The notes under the pieces are model-generated. The model was given only the letters and a program-made list of their open reading frames with translations, was not told the origin of the DNA and ran no database searches. Made by a program: the position numbers and the translations under genes. From Chaenocephalus aceratus (taxonomy: Eukaryota > Chordata > Actinopteri > Perciformes > Channichthyidae), in assembly GCA_023974075.1 (NCBI GenBank), contig CM043798.1, positions 6,980,173 through 7,044,172 on the forward strand: 64,000 nt of DNA. The letters run 5' to 3'. This document shows positions 21,361 to 34,259 of the stretch, piece by piece. How positions within the stretch are numbered: the stretch's first letter is position 1; every line of letters starts with the position of its first letter.

Positions 21361-22494
21361 TTTAGGCCGAATAAACTAATGTTTTTGCCTGATGTTGATT
21401 TGCCTTTTGTTTGCACAACAATAACTTACACTCTCGTTATTTGCATTATTATTATTGACAATGCACATAATTTTTAGAAATGAATCATCACTTTTCACAA
21501 GGTGATGGAGTTGCTGGCAGTTGATGCTAAATTCAGGTTTATCAGCTGCTATTTGCAGCTAATTAGAAGCCAACTGTCATTAATGTGGAGATACAAACTC
21601 AAAGCCTGTAACATGTGGCCAAAGGAATAGGAATACTGATTTTAGCTGCTTTGAAGTTTGTTTGTTTTTTAAATTGTGCATTTCTGAACTCATTTATTGG
21701 ATCAAGTAACCCAAGGGATAACAGAACGAAGCCCCTTTTTATAACCGTTCAAATGTTTAAATTGCTGTATATTTAACTCCAAGCTTTAAATAGGAACTTT
21801 GACAACAAATCACTATGGAAGAATTCTATGCAGCATTTTTTCACTCTGACCAGCTTTGGTCACAAGCTGGTCAGAGCTCTCATTTGGATCTACAAGTACA
21901 CTACATGCCTAGAAATCAGTGCTTTGTACGTGTGGACCCATCTTTTAGTTTGTATTCAGAGGGTTTCAAGTAGACCTGGTTGCTGTGCAAATGTTTATTG
22001 GGCAACAATTATTATTGGCAGCAGCATCACCTTATTTTACACATTCTATCTATTGAAGTGAGTCTGTAATGATTATTGAGTAGAAACAGTGGCAGTACCG
22101 GCATCATACTGATGGAGGCCACCAGGAGGACAACGTGTAAACCTAATGAGCCCATTTGATCATCCGCAGTTGCTAAAACAGGCACTAATATACATCTAAT
22201 CTAAATATATATTCAATGCCATTTTAAATATTGCAAAATTATATTACATTACAAAGTGAGTTTTTTTTTTTTCAGAAGGCTCGGTTTGCGTTCACACAGG
22301 CAAACGTCAAGAGTGCACGGAAATGCTGTTGAACAATTGGTCAGACATTAAGCGGTTAAAAACGCAAATCCCGGGCATTTCTACCGTAGCCTCCACCATG
22401 GAGAATTGGCCGGTTATTTTCATGCTGCTGTTAATCTGGAAACCATTTCAACAGACTCTAGCGGACAGCGAAAATTATTATATAATCAGAAAAG
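21361..22494. other. intergenic DNA downstream of usp25
   Basis: AT-rich. An imperfect inverted pair (CTGACCAGCTTTG and CACAAGCTGGTCAGAG, 21847-21877) makes a small hairpin. No gene recognised. Confidence 0.5.
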
Positions 22495-22880
22495 GTGCAT
22501 TAAAGGTCTCCTATGCCATTTTTTAGGCATATATAAAAACATGTCTGAATTGCTCAAAATACCAAACGGATCATGCATTTTAGACATCCCACGTATCTCT
22601 CTGTTTAAGCCCTTTTGGAAAACTGCTGATTCGGGGTACAGATACATATGTATATATGATATGTATATAGATATGTATCGCAGATACAGCTAAATGCTTC
22701 CGTGATTAAATGCCATCTCATGTTCCAAACCACAACAAGGATTATTTCTGAAACAGTATGGAGCTCAAATGCTTTTTCTCTTGCGGGTTTACCACAAGGT
22801 GAGTACCTTTTTTAATTTCCTACTTTTTTACACACACTCTCTCCAGTACAGGTTAGCTCTGATAGTGTTGTTGTTGTGGC
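22495..22880 (-). mobile_element. inverted fragment of the large TTAA element
   Basis: The stretch from about 22738 to 22865 is the reverse complement of about 25487-25620 inside the TTAA element at 23382-27020: both contain GCAAGAGAAAAAGCATTTGA and CTGTTTCAGAAATAATCCTTG on opposite strands. Its left edge has TTAAAGGTCTCCTATGCC, an altered form of the terminus. So a third, partial and inverted copy lies just upstream. Confidence 0.75.
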
Positions 22881-23381
22881 GATTTAGCACTCACAACAGG
22901 AAAGAACGAAACGGAGGAATCAATAAAACGCAGATATAGTTGATCAATTATTTCGTTGTACAACAATCAATAATAACGAGGAAAACATTACCTCTGCTCT
23001 CAAGCAGTCCTACAGCAATGCTCTCACCCAGTAGAATGTTACATACATAGACATATATAGGACTTCTACAAGAACGGGAGGGGGAACACTTTTCAAAATA
23101 AAAACACATGTGCAATATACAAGGCCTGAAGCCGTCAGTCCATAGTGACAAAGTTATCTTCGTCACAATGACCATTGTCTCTAACTCTGTGTGACCTAAC
23201 TCAGTAACACACATGATATAGCGTACCATGTGACCTTGATGAATAAGCCAGAAATACGCTGTAATAAGGATTCTGCCATAACATTGTCACAATACCAACA
23301 TTTTTGTTTCGATGCCGATACCAAGTCAAGAATTGCGATTTTGATTTTACGATACTTGTCTTAAAAAAGGAGAAATTTGTC
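22881..23381. other. intergenic DNA, no recognisable feature
   Basis: No conserved frame or transposon terminus seen. Confidence 0.5.
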
Positions 23382-23591
23382 TTAAAGGGGACCTATCATG
23401 CAAAATGCACTTTGTGATGTCTTTTATACATACAGTGGGGCAAACAAGTATTTAGTCAGCCACCAATTGTGCATGTTCTCCCACTTAAAAAGATGAGAGG
23501 CCTGTAATTTTCATCCTAGGTACACTTCAACTATGAGAGACAAAATGGGAGGAAAGAATCCAGGAAATCACATTGTAGGATTTTTAATGAA

Positions 23592-23950
23592 TTAAAGGTG
23601 GGGTAGGTAAGTTTCAGAAACCGGCTCGAGATACACTTTGTTATATTCCATGGAATGCTCTTAACATCCCGATAGCAATGAATATCTTAAGTGCTTTGAC
23701 AAAAATCCATAAAAAAATGTCATCTGTAGAAGCCGTAATACTATAAAAAGTACAACCGATTGGATGGCCTACCTGCCTGTCAGCCTTCCATCGGGGCACA
23801 AACTTATCTCGTGCCCTCATTGGTCATGTGCGCGTTCGTGTGTGTTGGAGGAGGGGCTCTATAAGGAAGTGGCATATTTTCTCCGGTTGTGTATTTTCAA
23901 ATTCTAGCAATCTCGAGCCGGTTTCTCAAACTTACCTACCCCACCTTTAA
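23592..23950. mobile_element. TTAA-flanked MITE, copy 2, nested in the Tc1 left arm
   Basis: The same family as 14535-14902, with cleaner ends (TTAAAGGTGGGGTAGGTAAG and CTTACCTACCCCACCTTTAA). It interrupts the left arm of the Tc1 element. The two copies are alike throughout, including a shared TTCCATGGAATGCTC and GTGCGCGTTC. Confidence 0.92.
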
Positions 23951-24000
23951 TTGGTAAATTCCTCGGTAAAATAAGTATTTGGTCACCTCCAAACTCCACT

Positions 24001-24975
<975 letters not shown>

Positions 24976-25832
24976 ACGTTTGACCTCTGTCATTGCCAAC
25001 AAAGTGTATATAACAAAGTATTGAGATGAACTTTTGTTATTGACCAAATACTTATTTTCCACCATAATTTGCAAATAAATTCTTTAAAAATCACAGTGAT
25101 TTCTGTATATTTTTTTCTTCTCATTTTGTCTCTCATAGTTGAGGTATACCTAGGATGAAAGTTACAGGCCTCTCATCTTTTAAGTGGGAGAACTTGCACA
25201 ATTGGTGGCTGACTAAATACTTTTTTGCCCCACTGTAAATATGTGTCTCCGGTGTGTCGGGGAACTCACGCAGCGTCAGAAAATAAAACCCTCTCTCTTT
25301 TCCTCCGTACCCCAAATCTTTTAAAAACGGGTGTACAACTAGCGGATACAGATTCCATCCGAGCTGACGTCACCCCGGAACAATTGGCGCCGGACCCACA
25401 GAAAGTTGCCATCAGAAACCATGCCTGACGTGTTTTGGACGTAATCTCGTCTTTGTTTACATTAGCAAGCCTCACTAACACTCAGAGCTAACCTGTACTG
25501 GAGAGCACATGTGTTTTTAAAAAGCAGGAAATAAAAAAGAACTCACCTTGTGATAAACCTGCAAGAGAAAAAGCATTTGAGCTCTATACTGTTTCAGAAA
25601 TAATCCTTGACGTGGTTTAAACAGGATGGCGTTTTATCACAACCAAATGTAACTTTATCTCCGGTAGAATTCTGATCAGGCATTAGCTCCGCCTGCTCTT
25701 CTTTTTTTTTTCTCTAACAGGGCTTCAAAACAGGGGTTTGAGCAGTATGAGGGATGGCTACAATGGGTGATCTGTTTGGTATTTTGAAAAAAAAAACTTC
25801 ACAGACATGTTTTGTATAGGTATGGCCATACA

Positions 25833-26985
25833 AGACTGCCCTCATTAAAATAACCAACGACCTCCTCATAGCTGCCGATTCAGGCCTCGTCAGCATCCTC
25901 ATCCTCCTGGACATCTCTGCGGCATTTGACACAGTCTCCCACACCATCCTACTCAACCGCCTATCCCTCTACCTTGGCCTCTCTGGTACAGCCCTCTCCT
26001 GGTTCCATTCCTACCTCTCCAACAGGCAACAGTTTGTAACCATCAGAAAATCCAGCCCCTGTCAACCAAGGTGTGCCGCAAGGTTCGGTGCTCGGCCCCC
26101 TTCTATTTAACATCTACATGCTCCCCCTCGGTGAAATCATCCGCCAACATGGTCTCAACTTTCACTCCTATGCCGACGACACCCAACTCTACATCAGCAC
26201 CAATCCATCATCCCAGCTACCCCCACCGTCAGTAGTCAACTGCCTCCACGACATCAAAACCTGGATGTCAACAATTCTACTGAGACTCAATAAAAAGAAA
26301 ACAGAGCTCATGGTTGTGGCCCCCAAAACACTGCTCCTGGAAGGTCACCATCGGTCACCATCAATGGCTGCTCCATCCACCCTTCCCCTGAGGTTCGCAG
26401 CCTGGGCGTCACTCTGGACTCTAGCCTCACCTTCAACTCCCACATCAGGTCGACTGTCAAAACTGCGTTCTTCCACCTTCGAAACATCTCCAGACTCCGG
26501 CCCTCTCTCCCCGACCCCGTTGCAGAAACATTCATTCATACATTCATCTCCTCACGCCTGGACTACTGCAATGGAGTCCTGTTCGGGGTCACCAGCAAAG
26601 CCCTGGACAGGCTCCAGTATGTCCAGAACTCTGCAGCCAGGCTCCTCACCCACACTAAGCCCTGGCAACACATTACCCCCACCCTCATCCACCTTCACTG
26701 GCTCCCGGTCAAGTCACGCATCCAGTACAAACTCCTCCTGCTAACTTACAAATCTCTCCACTCCCTAGCCCCTGCTTACATCTCTGACCTCCTTCAGCCC
26801 TACACCCCCTCTCGTCAACTGCGGTCCTTGGCCTCAGCTAAAATGCAGTACCCAGCAACCGGTCATTTATTTTTTCTATCCTGTGTATCCTTGTGACTAT
26901 TATTATTTTTGTTGTTTTGTTTCCCATTGTAAAGCGTCCTTGGGTCTCTTGAAAGGCGCTATAAAAATAAAAATTATTATTAATA
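25833..26985 (+). mobile_element. L2-like LINE, 5'-truncated, inside TTAA element copy 1
   Basis: Reverse transcriptase pieces: LDISAAFDTVSHTILL (about 25910), [18 protein letters not shown] (about 26070) and [10 protein letters not shown] (about 26170), then the C-terminal region in shifted frames and a 3' end GTAAAGCGTCCTTGGGT with an ATT reiteration. The same 3' end type appears at 34198. The insertion lies after GGTATGGCCATAC of the host element, which resumes at about 26986. Frameshifts make it inactive. Confidence 0.88.
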
Positions 26986-27271
26986 TATTTGTCAAATACA
27001 GCATGATAGGTCCACTTTAAATGACATTATTGTGCTTTATTTCAACCCTGGAAAAATGTTTCAGTCATATGAATGACATAATGAGAACAATACATTAAAG
27101 GAATGGCATTCAAGGTAAAATTACAAGTGTTATGATATTGCAACCCAGTGTCACGGCATTTCGTGTTATAGTCACGAAATTAATCTATTGATTTGTGTTC
27201 AATAAAACGATTCCTTCCCCATTTTTTTTCGTGTCACACAGAACGATTTTAAATAATAACAAATTAGATAC

Positions 27272-27374
27272 CTTCCCCCAATATGTGGGTTGACTCTCTG
27301 TAAACTAGTTAAAGGGTCTACCAAGATGCGAGGCTGATCAGAATTGACATGGCAACCCACCCGTGCAGTCAGAA
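27272..27374 (+). repeat. LTR fragment, relative of the LTR at 50786
   Basis: About 100 bases nearly identical to 50990-51092: both contain ACCTTCCCCCAATATGTG, CTAGTTAAAGGGTCTACCAA and GATGCGAGGCTGATCAGAA. It stops at CCTTTTGC, where LINE coding sequence begins. Confidence 0.9.
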
Positions 27375-27648
27375 CCTTTTGCCCAAAATTGATTTACTTC
27401 GGATATGGGTTGTTCTACATAAACCCAAAATCATCACACTCTCTGAAACTTGGCTTAATAGTAACATTTCCGATAGTGAACTACAAATCACAAATTATTT
27501 GCTTTACAGATCTGATAGATGCAGTAGGGGTGGAGGTGTGGCTATTTATGTCTCCTCTGACCTTGTGACTGAACTAATTGCTACTTCTATAGAGCCTCTA
27601 CATTTTGAATGCATTTTTCTTAAAATTATTTTTCATGAAAATAAATGC

Positions 27649-29019
27649 TTAAAGTGCCAGTGAAGTGCATTTTTTTGCGCCAAAATGAAATGGCAGTTTC
27701 ATTCCTTACATATCATTGTGCCTGTTCATGGCTAAAATAATTTTAATTATTGATTAATTCATTATGAAAAATTAAAAAATATGTTTTAATAATAACGGCC
27801 GTCTGAGCCTACCGGAAGTTGCAGACGATAGCGGCGGTGACGTCACAAGATGGGCCCAGTTGTGATTGTAAACATGGCGGAGACTTTGGAAAGTGATACA
27901 AGTGTGAGAGAAATGATTGATTTTGACAGTTTTTCTCGATTTAATTCCATTTCCTGCCTTTCTACAAATATATTAGGGACTATAGTGTTAACAAATCCAA
28001 GAAAAATGTGTAATGTACATAATGAGTGTGCACACTTATCTAGTATCCTATCCATGTGAACCTGTTTTATTTGTGATGACCTCACACCCTCACCCGGGAA
28101 GATGTTTTTCTTTAAATTGAAGTTAAAGGCATCAATCTGGTGCACTTTGAGGGCAACATTAAGAGATTTATGGATACAGCTCTCAACACTCATATCAAAC
28201 ATATATTTCCATAATCAAAAAACATTGGAAGGATTTCTTAACCTATTTTATACAACTAACATAGATGGAAATATTTGTTTACATAGATGACCAAACCAAC
28301 TGAGATAACTTAGGCTACAGTTTACAATCTAATCACTCAAGAGTCCCTTTACCTCCCTGAGCTGACATTATCTCTCTCAGTCCAACAGGAGAGGACTCTC
28401 CCTCTTGAAACAGCTAATCTCCGTTAGCTCCGAGCTAGCACTAGATGCTAACAACAACCCTGTAACTCTCTCAGTCTCTCTTTCTCTCTCTCTCTCGAAT
28501 CGACCAGTGGCCTTTATTTGTCATGAACAATCAACGAATCTACGAACAATGACACCAGCCAGACTTACCTTCATCTTTTGGGAACAGAAACATCGCCACT
28601 TCGGCAGACTTGACATTACTACAGCCAGCGGCAATGCATCGCTTCCCGTGTGTTTTTTCCTCCCTTTTTCTTCACTGTCGCCTCCATTGTCAGGTTTTCT
28701 CGATTGGCAATCACTTCCAGTCGACTCCGACACACTTTCCAGTAAAATACTCGCTCAAAAACTTTGATAAATTCGACTTTGAAACAGAGAAACAATACAC
28801 TGTGATGAATGTAAACACTTCGGAGGCGACCATCTCGTGACGTCACGCAGTAGATCGCAAGCCACGCCCACGAAGGCGGAGGTCAACTGCGGATTTCACG
28901 GCAGCAAATTCAAAACTCATCAAATTAGTTGCTATTCCAACATCTTTGATATGGGTTTCAATGGACAATTTTGGTCATTACTATATGTATTAGCATAACA
29001 CACTTCACGGGGTCTTTAA
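27649..29019. mobile_element. TTAA element of a third family, inserted in LINE A endonuclease
   Basis: Left end TTAAAGTGCCAGTGAAGTGC and right end CACTTCACGGGGTCTTTAA are imperfect inverted copies, each ending in TTAA; removing them with one TTAA rejoins the LINE. Near each end is a GTGACGTCAC-like palindrome (27836-27845 and 28838-28847). No transposase frame. Part of the interior (28125-28320) is related to 58875-59275. Confidence 0.82.
28471..28496. repeat. TC-rich microsatellite
   Basis: A short imperfect (TC)n run within the TTAA element at 27649-29019. Confidence 0.85.
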
Positions 29020-29116
29020 CTATGGTAGCATCTATAGGCCACCTTCTTCACCTGCAGAGTCTTTTAACCATATAATTGACACTATCAACTCCATTTCCTG
29101 CGGAAATGAAATAATC

Positions 29117-31602
29117 GTGCTTGGTGATTTCAACAAAAATTGGTTGGATAAATCATCTGATAGAGAGAAAAAACTTTTCAGTAGTCTAAATGTTAAACAG
29201 CTAATTAATGAGCCAACTCGTATCACTCTTAGAACCCAATCTCTGCTTGACTGGATACTGGTGTCACACCCTGACAGAATCTTAAAAGCTGGTGTCATGT
29301 CGGATTGCTTCAGCGATCATTCAATTGTTTATTGCGTATGGAAAATCAAATTAATTAAACTACCTCCAAAACTAGTCAAAATCAGACAATATAAAAAATT
29401 GAATGTTGATTTATTTATTAATGATGTTGTTGCCCTTAATTGGGACAGATTTCAACTAATACCTTTTGTACAAGATGCTTGGGATTTTATGCATAAAGAG
29501 CTCACTGATGTCATGAACAAACATGCACCTGTGAGAACGGTTAAGCTCAAAGGTCAACATCTCCCTTGGATCAATTCTGAACTCATCAGTCTCTTTAGGG
29601 AAAGGGATAAAGCATGGTCAATATATCGTCATTTAAGAACTATAGCCGATTGGGAAGTATACAGGCATCTCCGAAATCTGAGTAAAACCAAAACCCGAAA
29701 TGCTAAATCCAACTACTATAAAGAATCTCTCACATCGGACTTTAAGAATCCCAAGCAATTTTGGACTAAAATTAAATCTATTTTAAATAAATCAGGTAAA
29801 CATTCTATTAATAAAATAAGAACTGCTGATACAATAATTCATGACCCATTATCCATTGCCCAAATATTTAATCAGCATTTCGCTAATGTATGTTCCACAC
29901 TACTATCTGACTCCTATTTGACGACTGGTATTTCTAATAGTAACTCATACTGCAACAGTTCTTTTTCTTTTAAGAAAATTCTACCACACGAAGTTTATAA
30001 TGCTATCACAGAATCAAAAGTGGATGGCAGCGCAGGACTCGATGGTATAGAAAACAGGTTCATAAAACTGGCGTCCCATATTCTCATGTACCCACTTGCT
30101 GATTTGTTCAACCTGTCTTTGTCCACCTGTGAGTTGCCGACTATTTGGAAATGTGCACGCATCATTCCACTGCATAAAGGTGGTGATTCACTTGATACAG
30201 ATAATTATAGACCAATCTCTATAATCTGCTCTATTTCCAAAGTTTTGGAGAAAATAATTTATAATCAACTGTCACATTATCTCAATACTTATAATATGTT
30301 ATCTCCGGTTCAATCTGGTTTCAGGCCTAATCACTCCACAACAACTGCCCTACTTACATTTACGAATGACTTGTACTCTGCTGCAGATGATGGTGAACTC
30401 ACAGGTGCCATTTTTATTGACTTGACAAAAGCCTTTGATTTCGTTGATAGATATCTGCTCTTGGATAAACTTCACAGCATTGGCCTTTCTCATAATACAG
30501 TGTGATGGTTTAACTCGTACCTTCACAGTAGAAAGCAATGTGTGGTTGTTAATGGAAAACATTAACAGACCTGTTGATCCAACAAAAGGGTGTACCCCAA
30601 GGATCAACTCTGGGCCCACTTCTGTTCTCTATTTACATAAATGATTTATCTTCTTGTCTCATTAATTGTTGTACTCACCTTTATGCTGATGACACTGTCA
30701 TATATACATCCAAATCAGATTTTTCACAAATTCAGATCTCTCTTCAATCGGATTTTAATATCTTACAGGACTGGCTATCACACAATAAACTACTGCTTAA
30801 CAAAACAAAGTCTTATACCATGGTCTTTGGTACCAGGCAGAAGCTCAAATCCAAACCTAATGTAGTAATAACATGTAAGGATGGCACTTCTCTGCACAAA
30901 GTTGATAGCTTTAAATATCTTGGTGTATGGCTAGACTCTGAACTTTCATTTAAACTACATATAAAGCATGTAATACAAAAAGTCAATTACGGAATCGGTG
31001 TTTTACACCGCTCTCGCAATTGTTTTACGCTCAGTGTCCAAAAGAGAATTGCTTCTCAACTTATTCTTCCGATTATGGACTATTGTGATGTTGTCTACCA
31101 AAATGCACATAAATCAGATCTTGCTCCACTCGACATAGCCTACAACAGACTATGCAGATTTGTTCTTGGTTGTCCTTTTCGTACACATCACTGCACCATG
31201 TATAACCAACTTAAATGGCCTTCTTTAAATGTAAGAAGACACATGCATTGGCTTCAGCTGATATTTAAATGCATTTATCTTAACTATCCCCCTTATTTAA
31301 AGCAGTATTTTGTACCCTATTCACCAAATCATCAAGTGAGACATTCTGTTCAGATTTATTTCTCTGTCCCCTCTGCAAAAAAATTGATTGGCAGAAGAGC
31401 GTTGATGTTCAAAGCCCCAACAGACTGGAATACTTTACCTGCTGCTATTAGATCTCTTGCATCATTGGGTATATTTAAACATGCATTATCATCTCACTTT
31501 CAACTGGTCTGTACTTTTATTAATGAAACTGATATGATGAAACTGATTTGCTTGACTGTCTCAAATTGTAATGATTGTATGCATTGCTTGAATTTTACTT
31601 AA
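29117..31602 (+). pseudogene. LINE A ORF2: endonuclease end, reverse transcriptase, C-terminal region
   Basis: A 462-codon frame (29117-30505) carries LGDFNKNW (endonuclease), FSDHSIVYC (endonuclease end), CARIIPLHKGGDSLDTDNYR (RT), SGFRPNHSTTTALL and FIDLTKAFDFVDRY with the first RT aspartate. After a stop and frame change near 30505-30574, a second frame (to 31602) carries GVPQGSTLGPLLFSIYINDL, LYADDTVIY (the YADD catalytic site) and the conserved YLGVWLDSELSF and LDYC-like (IMDYCDVVYQNA) C-terminal blocks. Only one or two lesions separate the parts, so this copy is fairly young. Confidence 0.9.
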
Positions 31603-31760
31603 CAGACTGTATGTGGTTTGTCTTGTGTGTCATGTTTTGCATTTTGTCTTTTTGTTTATGTATGTCTGTAAGTTGTTGCTATTGTCGGGACCCCCTTGAA
31701 AACGAGATGGTGCATCTCAAGGGGTTTATCCCAATCAATAAAAATGTCTATATATCTTTA

Positions 31761-32805
31761 ACTCACACCACCGCCGTCTCTATTAAAAACTAGATGGTCT
31801 AAAAGCACTCGTTGTTTGTGACCGTCTTCTACATTGGGTGTATAGGCCGGTCGTGTAGGACTACAGTTAACTGTGCTGTTGTTGGAAGAGAAAGGGTAGC
31901 GGAAAAAAGTCTATGTTCTCCTGGTCGGGGGTTCATAGCGCCACTGATGGAGTAGTGGTTGTCGCAAGAGGATAAGCTAGTTATCGCTTTTGGACGGTGT
32001 TCAGGCACGATCTTAGCACTTGTATACAAGGGTGGACGCGCGAGTCAAGGTGCCCCATCTATAATTCCCTACCCCCTCCGAAACCTCTTAATTCGGACTA
32101 AATTGAGCTGGATGAACGTTGCTGTCGCGCTGGTGTTTATTGCGAGTTCATGTTTGTTTGTCTAATTGTTTGTATGGGGGTCTATATTGGTTTGTCTACC
32201 CGCCGTCTTGTGTATGTTTCGTAACAACTAATAATGAATCAGTCCATAGACAGGGTAAAATGAACTAAACTTTAGTTATCTCACCAAAAGTAAATGACTT
32301 GAGAAAAACAAATAATATAAAGATGTAAAGCAAAATTCTGGTAGTATAAATGTGCTGCAAAAGGAAAATAAATAGCAAAAGAGTGTTTTTATGTCCTGCA
32401 TCTGAGTGTGCAGAGGAAAATGTAAACAAGAATAAAACTGTTCAGGGTGTGCGCTGTAGGTGTAAGAAGAAAATAAGATGATATTGCTTTAATAATACAT
32501 TTTATTGCTGGTATGTTAAGATATATTTGTGAACTTGTATAAACCCTATGCCCCGTCTTACACCCTGAGACCATCAGAGGCATCACTGCTGGTCGTAAAT
32601 ACCTGCCTGAGGAGATCAGGGTTGCAAAAAAATCTGTCTGCTCAATTAGGTCAATGTTGTATTATTTGTTTCATTTATTCTTAATCTATGTATTGTATGG
32701 TAATAATGAATAAAAAACGTAATGTATTGGACACATTCCGAAACAAAGCAGATAAGACAGAACGAGACTCAGACATAATACTAATTGTTGTTGAAACCTT
32801 TTGCG
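31761..32805. other. unexplained spacer between LINE A and LINE B
   Basis: About 31800-32230 is GC-richer and non-repetitive within the window and resembles neither LINE 3' end nor any gene I know. It contains TTCATAGCGCCACTGATGGA and a CCCCATCTATAATTCCC block. The rest (32230-32805) is AT-rich with no feature. Confidence 0.4.
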
Positions 32806-33875
32806 CTGTTTCATTTCATTTCATTTCATTCATTTCAAACCTTTATTTATACAGATAAATCCCATTGAGATCATTGATCTCTTTTTCAAGGGAGACCTGC
32901 TCAAGTAGTTCCACATGAAACATAAAAACATAAACGGAACAACAAAAGGACATCATACAGCATCATTTACATAATTATCCACATAAACAGGTACCAATAG
33001 TTTCCGATTGAGTAGCATCCAACCGAGCTTTAAAAACATTTAGTGGCACCAGATTGTTCAGTTTCCATTTAATTTGCAGACTATTCCAAGACAGAGGAGC
33101 TGCGCATCTAAAAGCTGTCTTCCCTAAGACAGTCCTAGCAGTTGGCACATTTAATAAAACCACAGCATTCGATCTCAGGCAGTAGCCATTTACAATTCTC
33201 CGTGAGATCAGGGAGCAGATCTAAGATGGAAGTTTCCCTAACATGGCTTTGTATATAAAAATGTACCAGTGACTGAGCCTCCGTACCGTTAGTGAAAGCA
33301 AACCAGCCCTTGCATACAGGGTACAGTGATGGGTTAATGCTTTACAGTTTGTCACAAATCTCAGTGCACTGTGATACGCAGCATCTAACTTGACCAGACA
33401 ATTGGCAGGTGCATTCATATACATCAAATCACCATAGTCCAGCACAGGTAAAAAGGTCACAGTGACTAGCCTTTTCCTGGCCTCAAGCGAGAAACAGGAC
33501 TTGTTCCTGTAGAAGAAACCTAGCCTATCCCTCAGCTTTTTAAGCAGGTTATTGACATGAAGTTTAAAAGTGAGACAATCATCAAGCCAGATACCAAGGT
33601 ATTTGTAACAGGTAACCACTTCAAGTTTTATTCCTTGCGTAGTTACAATATCTAAAACAGGCTCTGGTGTCTTTTTAGCTTTAGAAAAGAGCATTACCTT
33701 GGTTTTCTCAACATTTAAAAGAAGCTTTAGTTCAGAGAGCTGAGTCTGAATAATGTTAAAAACAGCCTGTAATTTAACACCAGCCTCCTTAATGGAGGGA
33801 ACTGCACAGTACATCACGGTATCGTCCGCATAAAAATGTAAAGTAGCTTCATCCACATTTTCACCTAAACTGTTG

Positions 33876-34259
33876 ATGTATGATGCCGGCCTGCTTTCCA
33901 CCCCCATTGGCAATCTCCGGAACTTTGGAGACAGAGCCTTCTCTGTGGCCGCCCCAAAGCTCTGGAACTCCCTCCCCCAAGACCTCCGTGAGTCCGAGTC
34001 CCTCACTCTGTTCCAGTCCCGCCTCAAAACCCATCTTTTCACCTCTCTCTATCCGTAAAACACCCCCCCACTCATTTTCGACCTCCTCCTGACTGCCACT
34101 GTGTTTTGTTTTGTTGTTTTTGTTGTTTTTCTTAGTCTGCTGTCTACCTGCCCCAGTCTATCTACCCCCCCCCCCCCCCCCCCCCCCCCCTCATATTGTA
34201 AAGCGTCTTTGGGTACTATAAAAGCGCTATATAAATCCAATATATTATTATTATTATTA
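33876..34259 (+). mobile_element. L2-like LINE 3' end inserted in LINE B
   Basis: On + it encodes the end of an L2-type ORF (FGDRAFSVAAPKLWNSLPQD then LFTSLYP and stop), a C-run of 24 or so at 34166-34190, and the tail GTAAAGCGTCTTTGGGT with an ATT reiteration. It separates the GVPQGS and YADD motifs of LINE B, which stands on the other strand. Confidence 0.88.

Larger units (their letters stand above)
27375..31760 (+). mobile_element. LINE A (jockey-superfamily, APE-type), split by a TTAA element
   Basis: The endonuclease N-terminal part (27380-27648) includes ITLSETWLNSNISDSE and GGGVAIYVSSDL. It is interrupted by the element at 27649-29019 and resumes with YRPPSSP and VLGDFNKNWLDKSS. Reverse transcriptase follows, then the C-terminal region and a 3' end with a hairpin (CCCCTTGA...TCAAGGGG, 31692-31724) and CAATCAATAAAAATG. 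The 5' end is missing. CR1/L2/Rex1-like by layout; clade not settled. Confidence 0.88.

Noticed and set aside
29117..31602. Host gene with long open frames
   Set aside because: The frames contain reverse transcriptase motifs and belong to a LINE.
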